Source of the DNA: Streptomyces apocyni | GTDB lineage: Bacteria; Actinomycetota; Actinomycetes; Streptomycetales; Streptomycetaceae | Reading direction: 5' to 3' | Assembly (NCBI RefSeq): GCF_009739465.1 | Contig: NZ_WHOM01000033.1 | Span: 355,965 to 419,964, forward strand | Length of the DNA stretch: 64,000 nucleotides | Shown here: piece by piece, positions 8,842 through 16,699 of the stretch | Layout: each line of letters starts with the position of its first letter | Position numbering within the stretch: position 1 is the first letter of the stretch | The notes under the pieces: generated by a model | What the model was told of the DNA's origin: nothing | The model's database searches: none | What the model saw: the letters and a program-made list of their open reading frames with translations, nothing else | Program-made: the position numbers and the translations under genes

Positions 8842-9183
8842 ACGGCCACCGTAGGCGGCCGGGTCCCGGTGGCGAAAGGGTCACGGGAAGCGGATACCGA
8901 GCGTCACCTCACCCCCTCTATCTTCACGCGGTCACGCTTGTGTCACAAGATCACTACACAGGTTTATCCCGCACCCGGCCATACGCGCGAACCAACCGGT
9001 CACGCGCACGTACGATTTCGAATTCCCGCCGCAAAATAACCGGCTCCGGCTTTTCGACTGCGTAACCTGCCAAAAGCGTCCCGGCTCGAACACGGCCGAG
9101 CGCCCCCTGTCGGAGCCGGGTACCCGCCGAGCATCATGGCGGGTGCGCTCGTGACCGAAGCCGTGGCTAGCGAGGGAGCAGTA
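8842..9183. other. Intergenic region between I78 gene and ctaD, with a small palindrome
   Basis: No coding sequence seen in 342 bp. It must hold divergent promoters. A 13-bp palindrome CTTGTGTCACAAG lies at 8937-8949. It has TTGTG/CACAA half sites like those of Rex or CRP-type operators but with too short a centre for either. An AT-richer stretch at 9010-9075 is a plausible ctaD promoter region. Confidence 0.4.
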
Positions 9184-10872
9184 ATGGGGACGGAGACCGC
9201 GAGGCCGGCAGCACGGCCGGAGGACTCAGCGCGACCGCCCCGGCCCCGGTCGGTGATCGTCGCCTGGCTGACCACCACCGACCACAAGCAGATCGGGTAC
9301 CTCTACCTGGTCACGTCGTTCGGCTTCTTCCTCGCCGCCGGGCTGATGGCGCTGCTGATGCGGGCCGAACTCGCCCGCCCCGGGCTGCAGATCCTGAGCA
9401 ACACCGAGTTCAACCAGATGTTCACGCTGCACGGCACGATCATGCTGCTGCTCTTCGCGACCCCGACCTTCGCGGGCTTCGCCAACGCGATCATGCCGCT
9501 GCAGATCGGCTCACCTGATGTGGCGTTCCCCCGGCTGAACATGCTCTCGTACTGGCTGTTCCTGTTCGGCGGGCTGATGGTGCTCGGTTCGCTGCTGCTG
9601 CCGAGCGGACCGGCCGACTTCGGCTGGTTCGCCTACTCGCCGCTGAACAGCCTGGAACGCACACCGGGGATCGGCGCCGACCTGTGGATCATGGGCCTGG
9701 CGCTCTCCGGGTTCGGCACGATCCTCGGCTCGGTCAACTTCCTGACCACCATCATCGGGATGCGGGCCCCCGGGATGACGATGTTCCGGATGCCGATCTT
9801 CACCTGGAACGTGCTCTTCACGTCGATCCTGGTCATCGTCGCGTTCCCGGTGCTGGCCGCCGCGTTGCTGGCGCTGGAGTCGGACCGGCGGTTCGGTTCG
9901 CAGATCTTCGCGTCGGAGACCGGCGGGGCGCTGCTGTGGCAGCACCTCTTCTGGTTCTTCGGCCATCCCGAGGTCTACATCATCGCGCTGCCGTTCTTCG
10001 GCATCATCAGCGAGATCCTGCCGGTGTTCTCCCGTAAGCCGATCTTCGGCTATGTGATGCTCGTCGGCGCCACGATGGCCATCACCGGGCTCTCCATCGT
10101 GGTCTGGGCCCACCACATGTTCGCCACCGGAGCGGTGCTGCTGCCGTTCTTCTCCTTCATGTCCTTCCTGATCGCGGTCCCGACCGGGGTGAAGTTCTTC
10201 AACTGGACGGGCACGATGCTGAAGGGCTCGCTGTCGTTCGAGACACCGATGCTGTGGTCCATCGGCTTTCTGGTGTCGTTCCTGTTCGGCGGGCTGACCG
10301 GGGTGATCCTGGCCTCGCCGCCGATGGACTTCCATGTCACGGACTCGTACTTCGTGGTGGCGCACTTCCATTACGTGGTCTTCGGCACGGTGGTCTTCGC
10401 GATGTTCGCCGGGTTCTTCTTCTGGTGGCCCAAGTTCACCGGGAAGCTGCTGGACGAGCGGCTCGGCAAGATCCAGTTCTGGACGCTCTTCGTCGGCTTC
10501 CACACGACGTTCCTGGTGCAGCACTGGCTGGGCGCGGAGGGCATGCCCCGGCGGTACGCGGACTACCTGGACGCCGACGGGTTCACCGTGCTCAACACCA
10601 TCTCGTCGATCGGCGCGTTCCTGCTCGGTCTGTCGACGCTGCCGTTCCTCTACAACGTCTGGAAGACGTCCAAGTACGGCGTACGGGTCGACGTCGACGA
10701 TCCCTGGGGGTTCGGCCGGTCCCTGGAGTGGGCGACCTCGTCTCCGCCACCGCGGCACAACTTCGTCACGCTGCCCCGGATTCGCTCGGAGTCTCCCGCG
10801 TTCGATCTGCATCACCCTGAGTTCGCCGCGAACGCTCCAAAGCCCGGGACATCAAGTCCCGAGCGGACCTGA
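9184..10872 (+). CDS. ctaD: Cytochrome c oxidase subunit I (aa3-type), stand-alone copy
   Basis: 562 residues from the ATG at 9184 (GAGGGAG 7 bases upstream). There are twelve membrane helices. His83 in TLHGTIM and the pair region HFHYVVFGT (about 387-395) are heme ligands. GHPEVY (about 261-266) holds the CuB His and the cross-linked Tyr, and [10 protein letters not shown] (about 308-317) the other two CuB His. All catalytic ligands are therefore intact. It oxidises cytochrome c and reduces oxygen with proton pumping. Subunits II, III and IV and the bc1 genes are absent here, unlike the main cta/qcr cluster of Streptomyces, so this is probably an additional ctaD. Its 3' end overlaps the convergent WYL gene by 107 bp. 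Confidence 0.93.
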   Translation: MGTETARPAARPEDSARPPRPRSVIVAWLTTTDHKQIGYLYLVTSFGFFLAAGLMALLMRAELARPGLQILSNTEFNQMFTLHGTIMLLLFATPTFAGFANAIMPLQIGSPDVAFPRLNMLSYWLFLFGGLMVLGSLLLPSGPADFGWFAYSPLNSLERTPGIGADLWIMGLALSGFGTILGSVNFLTTIIGMRAPGMTMFRMPIFTWNVLFTSILVIVAFPVLAAALLALESDRRFGSQIFASETGGALLWQHLFWFFGHPEVYIIALPFFGIISEILPVFSRKPIFGYVMLVGATMAITGLSIVVWAHHMFATGAVLLPFFSFMSFLIAVPTGVKFFNWTGTMLKGSLSFETPMLWSIGFLVSFLFGGLTGVILASPPMDFHVTDSYFVVAHFHYVVFGTVVFAMFAGFFFWWPKFTGKLLDERLGKIQFWTLFVGFHTTFLVQHWLGAEGMPRRYADYLDADGFTVLNTISSIGAFLLGLSTLPFLYNVWKTSKYGVRVDVDDPWGFGRSLEWATSSPPPRHNFVTLPRIRSESPAFDLHHPEFAANAPKPGTSSPERT

Positions 10873-11791
10873 GGTGGTCGGTGAGTTCAGCGGGTTCGAT
10901 GACCTCGAACTCCAGGCCCAGCAGCGTCACATGAATCACCATCACCTCCAGGCTGGCCGCCCCGGTGCGCAGCAGACAGGTGTCCGCGCCCTCGGCCTCC
11001 AGGGTGCCCACCGACGGTGAGATCCGCTGCGCCGCCTCGGCCAGCGGCACCAGCAGCCGGACCACCGCCTGGGTCGCGTACACGGTGGTGGACACGCCCT
11101 TCGACACATACGCCGCAAGGTCATCGGCGGGTGCGGGGCGCGGGGCGAAGCGCGGCCCGTGCGGGGGTCTGGGGGTGATCCGGTCCACGCGGAAGGTACG
11201 CCAGCCGGCGCGGTCCAGGTCCCAGGCGACGAGGTACCAGCGGCGTTCGGTGCAGACGAGACGGTGTGGCTCGACCACACGGCGGGTGGCCGAGCCGCCG
11301 TGGTCGCGGTACTCGAAGCGGAGTCGTTCGTTGTCGCGACAGGCGTGCGCCAGTTCGGTGAGGATCTCGGGCTCGACGGTGGAGACGGCGGGACCGCGCA
11401 GGAGCGGCACGGTGAAGGCGTTGAGCGCGCCGACCCGTCGGCGCAGCCGGTTCGGCAGCACCTGCTCCAGCTTGGCCAGGGCGCGTACCGAGGTCTCGCC
11501 GATGCCCTCGATGCCCTGCCCCGCGGCCGTGCGCAGCCCGACGGCGACGGCGACGGCCTCGTCGTCGTCCAGCAGCAGCGGGGGCATCTCGGCGCCCACC
11601 CCGAGCTGGTAGCCCCCGCCGGTGCCGGGGCTCGCGTGCACCGGGTAGCCGAGCTCACGCAGCCGGTCGACGTCCCGGCGCACCGTACGCGGGGTGACGC
11701 CGAGCCGGTCGGCCAGGTCGGCGCCCGACCATTCGCGGTGGGCCTGCAGCAGTGAGAGCAGGCGCAGCAGTCGTGCCGATGTCTCCAACAT
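10766..11791 (-). CDS. DeoR/YafY-type WYL-domain transcriptional regulator
   Basis: 341 residues. N-terminal winged HTH (about 5-60: [31 protein letters not shown]) is followed by a WYL domain (about 140-215) with [21 protein letters not shown]. The last part (about 225-315) is the WCX-like extension. WYL domains sense small ligands or nucleic acids. The final 25 residues are polar and disordered and are encoded inside the 3' end of ctaD (107-bp tail-to-tail overlap). The start ATG has a CAGACT hexamer 7 bases upstream and no ribosome site, so it may be leaderless. Confidence 0.85.
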   Translation of the reverse strand: MLETSARLLRLLSLLQAHREWSGADLADRLGVTPRTVRRDVDRLRELGYPVHASPGTGGGYQLGVGAEMPPLLLDDDEAVAVAVGLRTAAGQGIEGIGETSVRALAKLEQVLPNRLRRRVGALNAFTVPLLRGPAVSTVEPEILTELAHACRDNERLRFEYRDHGGSATRRVVEPHRLVCTERRWYLVAWDLDRAGWRTFRVDRITPRPPHGPRFAPRPAPADDLAAYVSKGVSTTVYATQAVVRLLVPLAEAAQRISPSVGTLEAEGADTCLLRTGAASLEVMVIHVTLLGLEFEVIEPAELTDHLRSARDLMSRALERSRRTQGDADRTRETPSESGAA

Positions 11792-11887
11792 GCGGCTGAG
11801 TCTGCCAGCCCTTGCGGACAGCCACGGTCCGCAAGGGGGTGACGCGTGGGCGTCCCCCGGCCGCCGTCAGGCCACCGTCAGACCGCC

Positions 11888-12736
11888 TCAGGCCACCGTC
11901 ACGACCCGTACCGACAGATCGTTGTCGGTCGTGTAGTACGGCCCGACGTCGACTGGACCGGCCTCGGTGTCCAGGCGCGTCAGGGGGTAGGTGAAGATCG
12001 GCTTCTTGTCGGCCACGTCGTCCAGGAGCCGGGCAATCCGCACCCTGGGCCCCGCCGCGCCGGACGGATACAGCCACAGGTCCCAGGAGCCCGGCTGTGC
12101 GGCCAGTGCCTGGTGGTCCAGCGTGCAGGTGAAGTCGGCGCCCTGGCTGGTCACGTCGGCCCGGTGGGTCAGCGCGGGCTGACGGCGGCTGTGCGCCTCG
12201 GCGTACGCGTCGGAGGTGGGCGTGGTGCCGAAGAGCCTGCCGTGCACGGTCAGCTCCGTGTCACCGATGTACAGTTCGCCCCCCTCCGCGTGCGGTGCCC
12301 GGTGCCAGGCCCGCACGGTGAGGTTGCCGTACTTGGTGGCGTACGGGATGCGGACCGCGACATGGCCGCGGGCGCCGCTCGGCACCCGGTCGACGAGGGA
12401 GCGCAGGTCGTTGAGGCCGGGGACCAGCCGCCGCGGCTCGCTCGCGCCGTACTCCGCGTACGCGTCCCACCGTCCCTCGGGCAGGTCCACGCTGCTGGGC
12501 AGCACGGCCCGCAGCCGTCCGTGGCCCGCGGGGGTCAGTGGCAGACGCACCTCGTCGGGCTCGCCGTCGACGTCACTCGCGCGCAGCCGCAGCAGCAGAT
12601 GGGCGTCGCCTCTCGCTCCCGGGTCGGCCAGGTCGAAGGTGAGGCCGCCAGCGGAGTCGGCGACACAGTCGGTGCTAAGCGACAGGTGGGCGTCCCGCGC
12701 GGAGTCCGCTGTGGGCGTGCGAAGCGTTGCGTTCAT
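11888..12736 (-). CDS. Conserved protein coupled to a glycosyltransferase, function unknown
   Basis: 282 residues with no signal peptide or membrane helix. The composition suggests beta-sandwich repeats: alternating polar/hydrophobic strands, and blocks such as GRWDAYAEYG and GSWDLWLYPSG that recur in the two halves. Its start codon overlaps the stop of the upstream glycosyltransferase by 4 bases (ATGA), so the two are translated together. In Streptomyces such proteins are often labelled transferase without experimental basis. A carbohydrate-binding or polymer-decoration role with its partner is inference. Confidence 0.6.
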   Translation of the reverse strand: MNATLRTPTADSARDAHLSLSTDCVADSAGGLTFDLADPGARGDAHLLLRLRASDVDGEPDEVRLPLTPAGHGRLRAVLPSSVDLPEGRWDAYAEYGASEPRRLVPGLNDLRSLVDRVPSGARGHVAVRIPYATKYGNLTVRAWHRAPHAEGGELYIGDTELTVHGRLFGTTPTSDAYAEAHSRRQPALTHRADVTSQGADFTCTLDHQALAAQPGSWDLWLYPSGAAGPRVRIARLLDDVADKKPIFTYPLTRLDTEAGPVDVGPYYTTDNDLSVRVVTVA

Positions 12737-13983
12737 GTCCTACGTCCCCTGTGCAGTGCGGCCCGCGCGTTGTAACCGCTGCCGAGCAGCGTGCCGCGGG
12801 TGCGGTGCAGGGAGCCGCGCACCCTGCCGATGGCGGTGGTACGGCCGCGCAGGTCATGGAAGAGCGACTCGTAGCGCTCGGCGATCCGGGCCGGGTCGAA
12901 GCGCTCGGAGTCCTGGAGCGCCGCCTGCCCCATCCGCTCGCGCAGCGCGTCGTTGTTGATCAGCTCGAGGAGTCCGTCGGCGATGGCGTCCACGTCCCCG
13001 ACGGGCACCAGCCGTCCGTCGACGCCGTTGTCGATGATCTCGCCGGGGCCGTGCGGGCAGTCGGTGGAGACCACGGGCAGGCCACAGCGCATCGCCTCGA
13101 CGATCGTCATGCCGAAGGACTCCAGGCTGGAGGTGACCGCGGCGATCGAGCCCTTGGCCCACTCCGGGTCGATGGGGTGGGCGGGCCCCATCAGGAACAC
13201 ATGGTTGTACAGGCCCAGCTCATCGATCAGGGCGCGCAGCCGGTCCTTCTGCTTGCCGCTGCCGTAGATCCGCAGCCGCCAGTCAGGCCGCTCGCCGCGG
13301 ACCCGGTCGAAGGCCCTGATGAGCAGGTCGTACCGCTTGACCGGGGCCAGCCTGCCCGCCGCGACGACCCACTTGCCGGTGCCGTCGGCGGGCGAGACAT
13401 CGGGCCGGGGCACGGAGTTGGGCACGGCCTGCACGCGCACCCCGGGCAGTCGCATCGTGCCGCGGTAGGCACGGGCGTCGGCCTCGGTGGTCGTGGTGAG
13501 CGCATCCAGCCGGGGGTAGACGCCGCGCAGCTGGTTGCGGAGCGCCTTGGAGTGGCTGTCGAGGGTGAGGTGCTCCTGGCCGACCCGCAGCGGGCCGCGC
13601 TTGGTCTGACGGGCCAGGTGCACGTTGAGGCCGGGGCGGGTGCCGATGACCACGTCCGCGTCGACGGACGCGAGGTGGTCGGCGATGCGCTCGTCGGTGA
13701 GGGCGTTGTACTGCTGGTAGCGGCCTTCCGCGTACGGAAAGACCTGGGCCGGGCTGTGGTACTCGGGTCGGTCACCCTCGTAGCCACGTTCACCCTTTCG
13801 AATGTCGACCAGGTGGCGCAGTCGGACGTTCGGGGCGAAGTCGAACACTGGCTCGTCGCGGTGCCGGAACACCGAGACGACCTCCACGTCGTGCTGCTCG
13901 GCCAGTGTGCTGGCGAGGTTGCAGGTGGTCCGGATCGTCCCCCCGATTCCGTACGCGTTGTGTATGAGGAAAGAGATATGCAT
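12733..13983 (-). CDS. Glycosyltransferase family 4 (GT-B retaining)
   Basis: 416 residues. The N-terminal Rossmann domain starts MHISFLIHNAYGIGGTIRT with the glycine loop. The C-terminal nucleotide-sugar domain has GRLAPVKRYDLLI (about 210) and the E-x7-E motif in SSLESFGMTIVEAM (about 286-299). It resembles TagE/teichoic-acid-type glucosyltransferases. No signal peptide or membrane helix is present, so it acts on the cytoplasmic side. The last 40 residues are basic. It is the first gene of a two-gene operon with the unknown protein at 11888-12736. Donor and acceptor cannot be told from sequence. Confidence 0.82.
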   Translation of the reverse strand: MHISFLIHNAYGIGGTIRTTCNLASTLAEQHDVEVVSVFRHRDEPVFDFAPNVRLRHLVDIRKGERGYEGDRPEYHSPAQVFPYAEGRYQQYNALTDERIADHLASVDADVVIGTRPGLNVHLARQTKRGPLRVGQEHLTLDSHSKALRNQLRGVYPRLDALTTTTEADARAYRGTMRLPGVRVQAVPNSVPRPDVSPADGTGKWVVAAGRLAPVKRYDLLIRAFDRVRGERPDWRLRIYGSGKQKDRLRALIDELGLYNHVFLMGPAHPIDPEWAKGSIAAVTSSLESFGMTIVEAMRCGLPVVSTDCPHGPGEIIDNGVDGRLVPVGDVDAIADGLLELINNDALRERMGQAALQDSERFDPARIAERYESLFHDLRGRTTAIGRVRGSLHRTRGTLLGSGYNARAALHRGRRT

Positions 13984-14157
13984 GCGTCCCCGTATCCCAC
14001 GCTTTCTCGCGGATCATGCCACTCATCCGCCTTATGCATAGTGAGACCCGTGTTCCGCGAGGAAGGTTGGCCATGGGTGCAGGATCAACATCAACTTGTT
14101 TTGGAACGGTTGTGTTATCGATAGGCGATTTATGGAACCCGGCGGCCGCCGCACGCA

Positions 14158-15453
14158 TCAGGGTTCGTAGGACAGCTGCGGTACGTCGAAGCAGTTGTCG
14201 TTCATCTCGCCGCCCTGGGTCACCCAGCCCTGACCGTCCTGCCAGCGGGCCACCGACAGACAGTTCCGCACGGTCTTCGGCGGCTCGGGCAGCCGCTCGA
14301 AGACCACCGGCAGCAGCAGCCCGCGCGCGCTGTACGGCTCACCGCGCTCCATGAACCGGTCCACGCACGCCCGGGTGACCTCCCCGTCGCAGGAGCGAGC
14401 GGCGTCCGTGAACCACATCGCGGCCGCCCAGCCCTCCAGCTGCCACTGGGAGCGCTCGTCGGCGCCCTCGGTCGCCTCGCGGAACTCGCGTACCGCGGGA
14501 TGCCCCGCGTCGTCGTGGTTGCGGCTCGACCCGGTCACCCACAGGGCGTTGCGGCAGCGCGGAGCGTCCTTGTAGTCGTCGGCGACCGTGGACGTCCAGT
14601 TCTGCGCGTTGGTCACCTTGGCGGTGACGTTCGCGCCCACGGCGTCCATGGCCCGGCACAGCTGGACGTTGCCGTGCGTGTCCATCGCGTCGAAGACGAG
14701 GTCGGCGCCCCGCTGTTTCAAGTCGGCCGCCACCGCGCGGAAGTTGGGCAGCGTGAAGTCCACCTGGTGGGTGACCACCCGGTACCCCTCGGCCCGCAGC
14801 CCACGCGTCACCAGCCGCGCGTACGCGGCCGACGCCGACTGGTTGTACGAGACGACCGCGGCCGTCCCGGCCCCGTGCTCCCGCTTGAAGTAGCGGTAGA
14901 CCTCGGTGCCGCCGTACAGCTTGCCGTCCCAGCCCGGCTTGTCGCCCTCGCGTGGCGCCCGGCTGCCGTAGATCGAGTACAGATGCGGATACGTGTCGTA
15001 CGCGGGCCCGATCGGCTGGCCGCCGATGTCCGGCACCCCCGCGGCGGAGACCCGGGGGGCGCCCGCGTAGTCCAGGACGGTGGTGCCGACCAGGGCGACC
15101 ACCTGCTGCTCCTCGACCAGCTCGCGCACACATTCGTTGTTACCCACGCCGCTGCCGCCGTCGTCACAGGTGCGCACCTCGACCTGCCGGCCGTCGATGC
15201 CGCCGCGCGCGTTGAGCCGGTCGAAGTAGGCCTGGGCGCCGTCCCGTGGCCCGGTGAAGGCTCCGCCACCGACCGGGCTGGTGGCGGAGGCGATGATGCC
15301 GACGCGGATCGGCTCCGTACGCGCCGGTGACGCGGTACCCGTACCGCGTCGTCCGCCGAAGTCGCTCTCCGGGAGGCGGCTGCCGCAGGCCGTGCTCAGC
15401 AGGACGAGCAGGCCCGCGGCGATGGCCTCAGCAGCCAGGAGCCGGCGACGCAT
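14158..15453 (-). CDS. ABC importer substrate-binding lipoprotein (type 1 periplasmic fold, LIV-like)
   Basis: 431 residues. A lipoprotein signal peptide ends LLSTAC, giving Cys23 as the lipidated residue. The rest is a Leu/Ile/Val-binding-type two-lobe receptor. It has the RVGIIASATSPVG start of lobe 1, the GGIDGRQVEVRTCDDGG segment, VVALVGTTVL, and YFKREHGAGTAAVVSYNQSASA for the lobe crossover. It lies divergently from the fused LIV-type permease/ATPase genes at 16700-20252 and is the obvious receptor for them. It overlaps the preceding lipoprotein gene by 26 bp (operon). The ligand is unknown. Confidence 0.8.
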   Translation of the reverse strand: MRRRLLAAEAIAAGLLVLLSTACGSRLPESDFGGRRGTGTASPARTEPIRVGIIASATSPVGGGAFTGPRDGAQAYFDRLNARGGIDGRQVEVRTCDDGGSGVGNNECVRELVEEQQVVALVGTTVLDYAGAPRVSAAGVPDIGGQPIGPAYDTYPHLYSIYGSRAPREGDKPGWDGKLYGGTEVYRYFKREHGAGTAAVVSYNQSASAAYARLVTRGLRAEGYRVVTHQVDFTLPNFRAVAADLKQRGADLVFDAMDTHGNVQLCRAMDAVGANVTAKVTNAQNWTSTVADDYKDAPRCRNALWVTGSSRNHDDAGHPAVREFREATEGADERSQWQLEGWAAAMWFTDAARSCDGEVTRACVDRFMERGEPYSARGLLLPVVFERLPEPPKTVRNCLSVARWQDGQGWVTQGGEMNDNCFDVPQLSYEP

Positions 15454-15988
15454 TGTCGCTCAGCTGCACCAGCGCACACAGCGTCTTGGCCGAGACCTTC
15501 CAGGTGTCGTCCTGGTTCACGGCGACCCCCGAGGCGTCGGGCAGCACGGTGGCCCCGGACAGCTCCAGCGAGTACTTCACATCGGCCTCCTTGTCCGAGG
15601 TGAAGTCCACCTCCGTGACCGTCGCGGTCACCTGCTGGCCGCGCTCGTCACCACTGAAGGCGGTGAGCACCGCGCGCATCTCGGAGCCGTTCTCCAGCAC
15701 GTCCTCCTTGTCCCGAAGCGTCACGTCCGGGTCGAAGAACTTCTCCCAGTTCTCCTTGACCTCCTTCTCGGCCGCCGCCGGATCGGCCGGGGCGTCCGCG
15801 CCGGGCGGCGACGGGACCCTTGGCGCGGTGGGCGAGATGTCCACCGGAGGCACCGGCGGAGGGCTCTCCGTACCTGAGTCGTCGTCGTCCCCGCACGCCG
15901 TGGCGGCCCCTCCCACCAGCAAGACCGCGGCTGCCGCCCACGCCACAATCCCTGACCTGCCCCGCCTGGGGCTACTCCCGAGAACCAT
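15428..15988 (-). CDS. Lipoprotein resembling mycobacterial low-molecular-weight antigen Mtb12
   Basis: 186 residues from the ATG at 15988 (GGTGGTGAG upstream; GTG codons at 15997 and 16000 are alternatives). After a signal peptide, the lipobox GGAATAC gives a lipidated Cys followed by GDDDDS. A Pro/Ala-rich linker (about 35-65) leads to an NTF2-like domain of the Mtb12/CFP-2 type with KEVKENWEKFFDPDVTLRDK and VSAKTLCALVQL. Function in this family is unknown; it is surface-exposed. It is first in an operon with the substrate-binding protein, so a role with that transporter is possible. Confidence 0.65.
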   Translation of the reverse strand: MVLGSSPRRGRSGIVAWAAAAVLLVGGAATACGDDDDSGTESPPPVPPVDISPTAPRVPSPPGADAPADPAAAEKEVKENWEKFFDPDVTLRDKEDVLENGSEMRAVLTAFSGDERGQQVTATVTEVDFTSDKEADVKYSLELSGATVLPDASGVAVNQDDTWKVSAKTLCALVQLSDNASPAPGC

Positions 15989-16135
15989 CTGGCTCACCAC
16001 CGGGTATCGGACCGGGCCCGGATCGCCCGGTGCTTTCAGGGTCAGCTCGCACAGGGCATAGTGCAAGCGATCGGCTGACATGAACAGACGCGTACCCAAA
16101 TCCCCAGCGCACCCATATCCCCAGGGAGATCCCGG

Positions 16136-16696
16136 ATGCGGACGGCTCGACTGCGTACTGTGCACCCCCTGCTCCTGGCGGGCTGGGCGGCGGCCGCCAC
16201 CGGAGCCGTGCTCTGCGTGATCGGCTGGTACGGGGTGTCGGGTGAGCGCTTCGCCGAGCGCCAGGTGCCCTATCTGGCCTCCTGCACGGTGCCGGGGGCC
16301 GCCTTGCTCATCGCCGGGGCGGTGCTCCTCGTCGGAGGTCGCCACCAGCTGGCGGCGGCGCGGGTCGAGGAGCTCTACCGGCTGCTGGTCACGGCCGGAG
16401 CCGGAGCCGGGGATGCCACGCCGTCCCGGGAGCTGGCAGCGGAGCCCCTGGCCACCAGCGAGGAGCTGCGTACGATCCCCGGGGGCACCCTGTGGCACCG
16501 CGCGGACTGCCCGTTGGTCGCCGGAAAGCCCGAGGCGGAGGTGGTGGCGGCGGGCGCGGCGGCGCTGGCGGGCGGCGTGCTCAGCCCTTGCCCCGTGTGC
16601 GAACCGGACGCCGGACCGGGGGACGGACCGAGGCACGCGTCCGGGACCGCGACGAAGGACGGACCGGGGGCCGGGGCATCGGCCTCGGAGTCCTGA
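16136..16696 (+). CDS. Two-helix membrane protein with a Cys/His metal-site-like domain
   Basis: 186 residues. Two membrane helices (about 12-32 and 52-70) are followed by a cytoplasmic domain with the spaced residues H-R-A-D-C-P-L-V-A-G-K (about 122-132) and CPVC (about 155-158), a likely zinc or other metal site. The last 25 residues are Gly/Pro/Asp-rich. The gene ends 3 bases before the fused permease gene and is surely its operon partner. I do not recognise a named family. An accessory or regulatory subunit of the importer is inference. Confidence 0.6.
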   Translation: MRTARLRTVHPLLLAGWAAAATGAVLCVIGWYGVSGERFAERQVPYLASCTVPGAALLIAGAVLLVGGRHQLAAARVEELYRLLVTAGAGAGDATPSRELAAEPLATSEELRTIPGGTLWHRADCPLVAGKPEAEVVAAGAAALAGGVLSPCPVCEPDAGPGDGPRHASGTATKDGPGAGASASES

Positions 16697-16699
16697 CGG

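Noticed and set aside
8937..8949. Rex operator upstream of ctaD
   Set aside because: Half sites TTGTG/CACAA are separated by one base only, too close for the known Rex or CRP spacing; recorded only as a palindrome.
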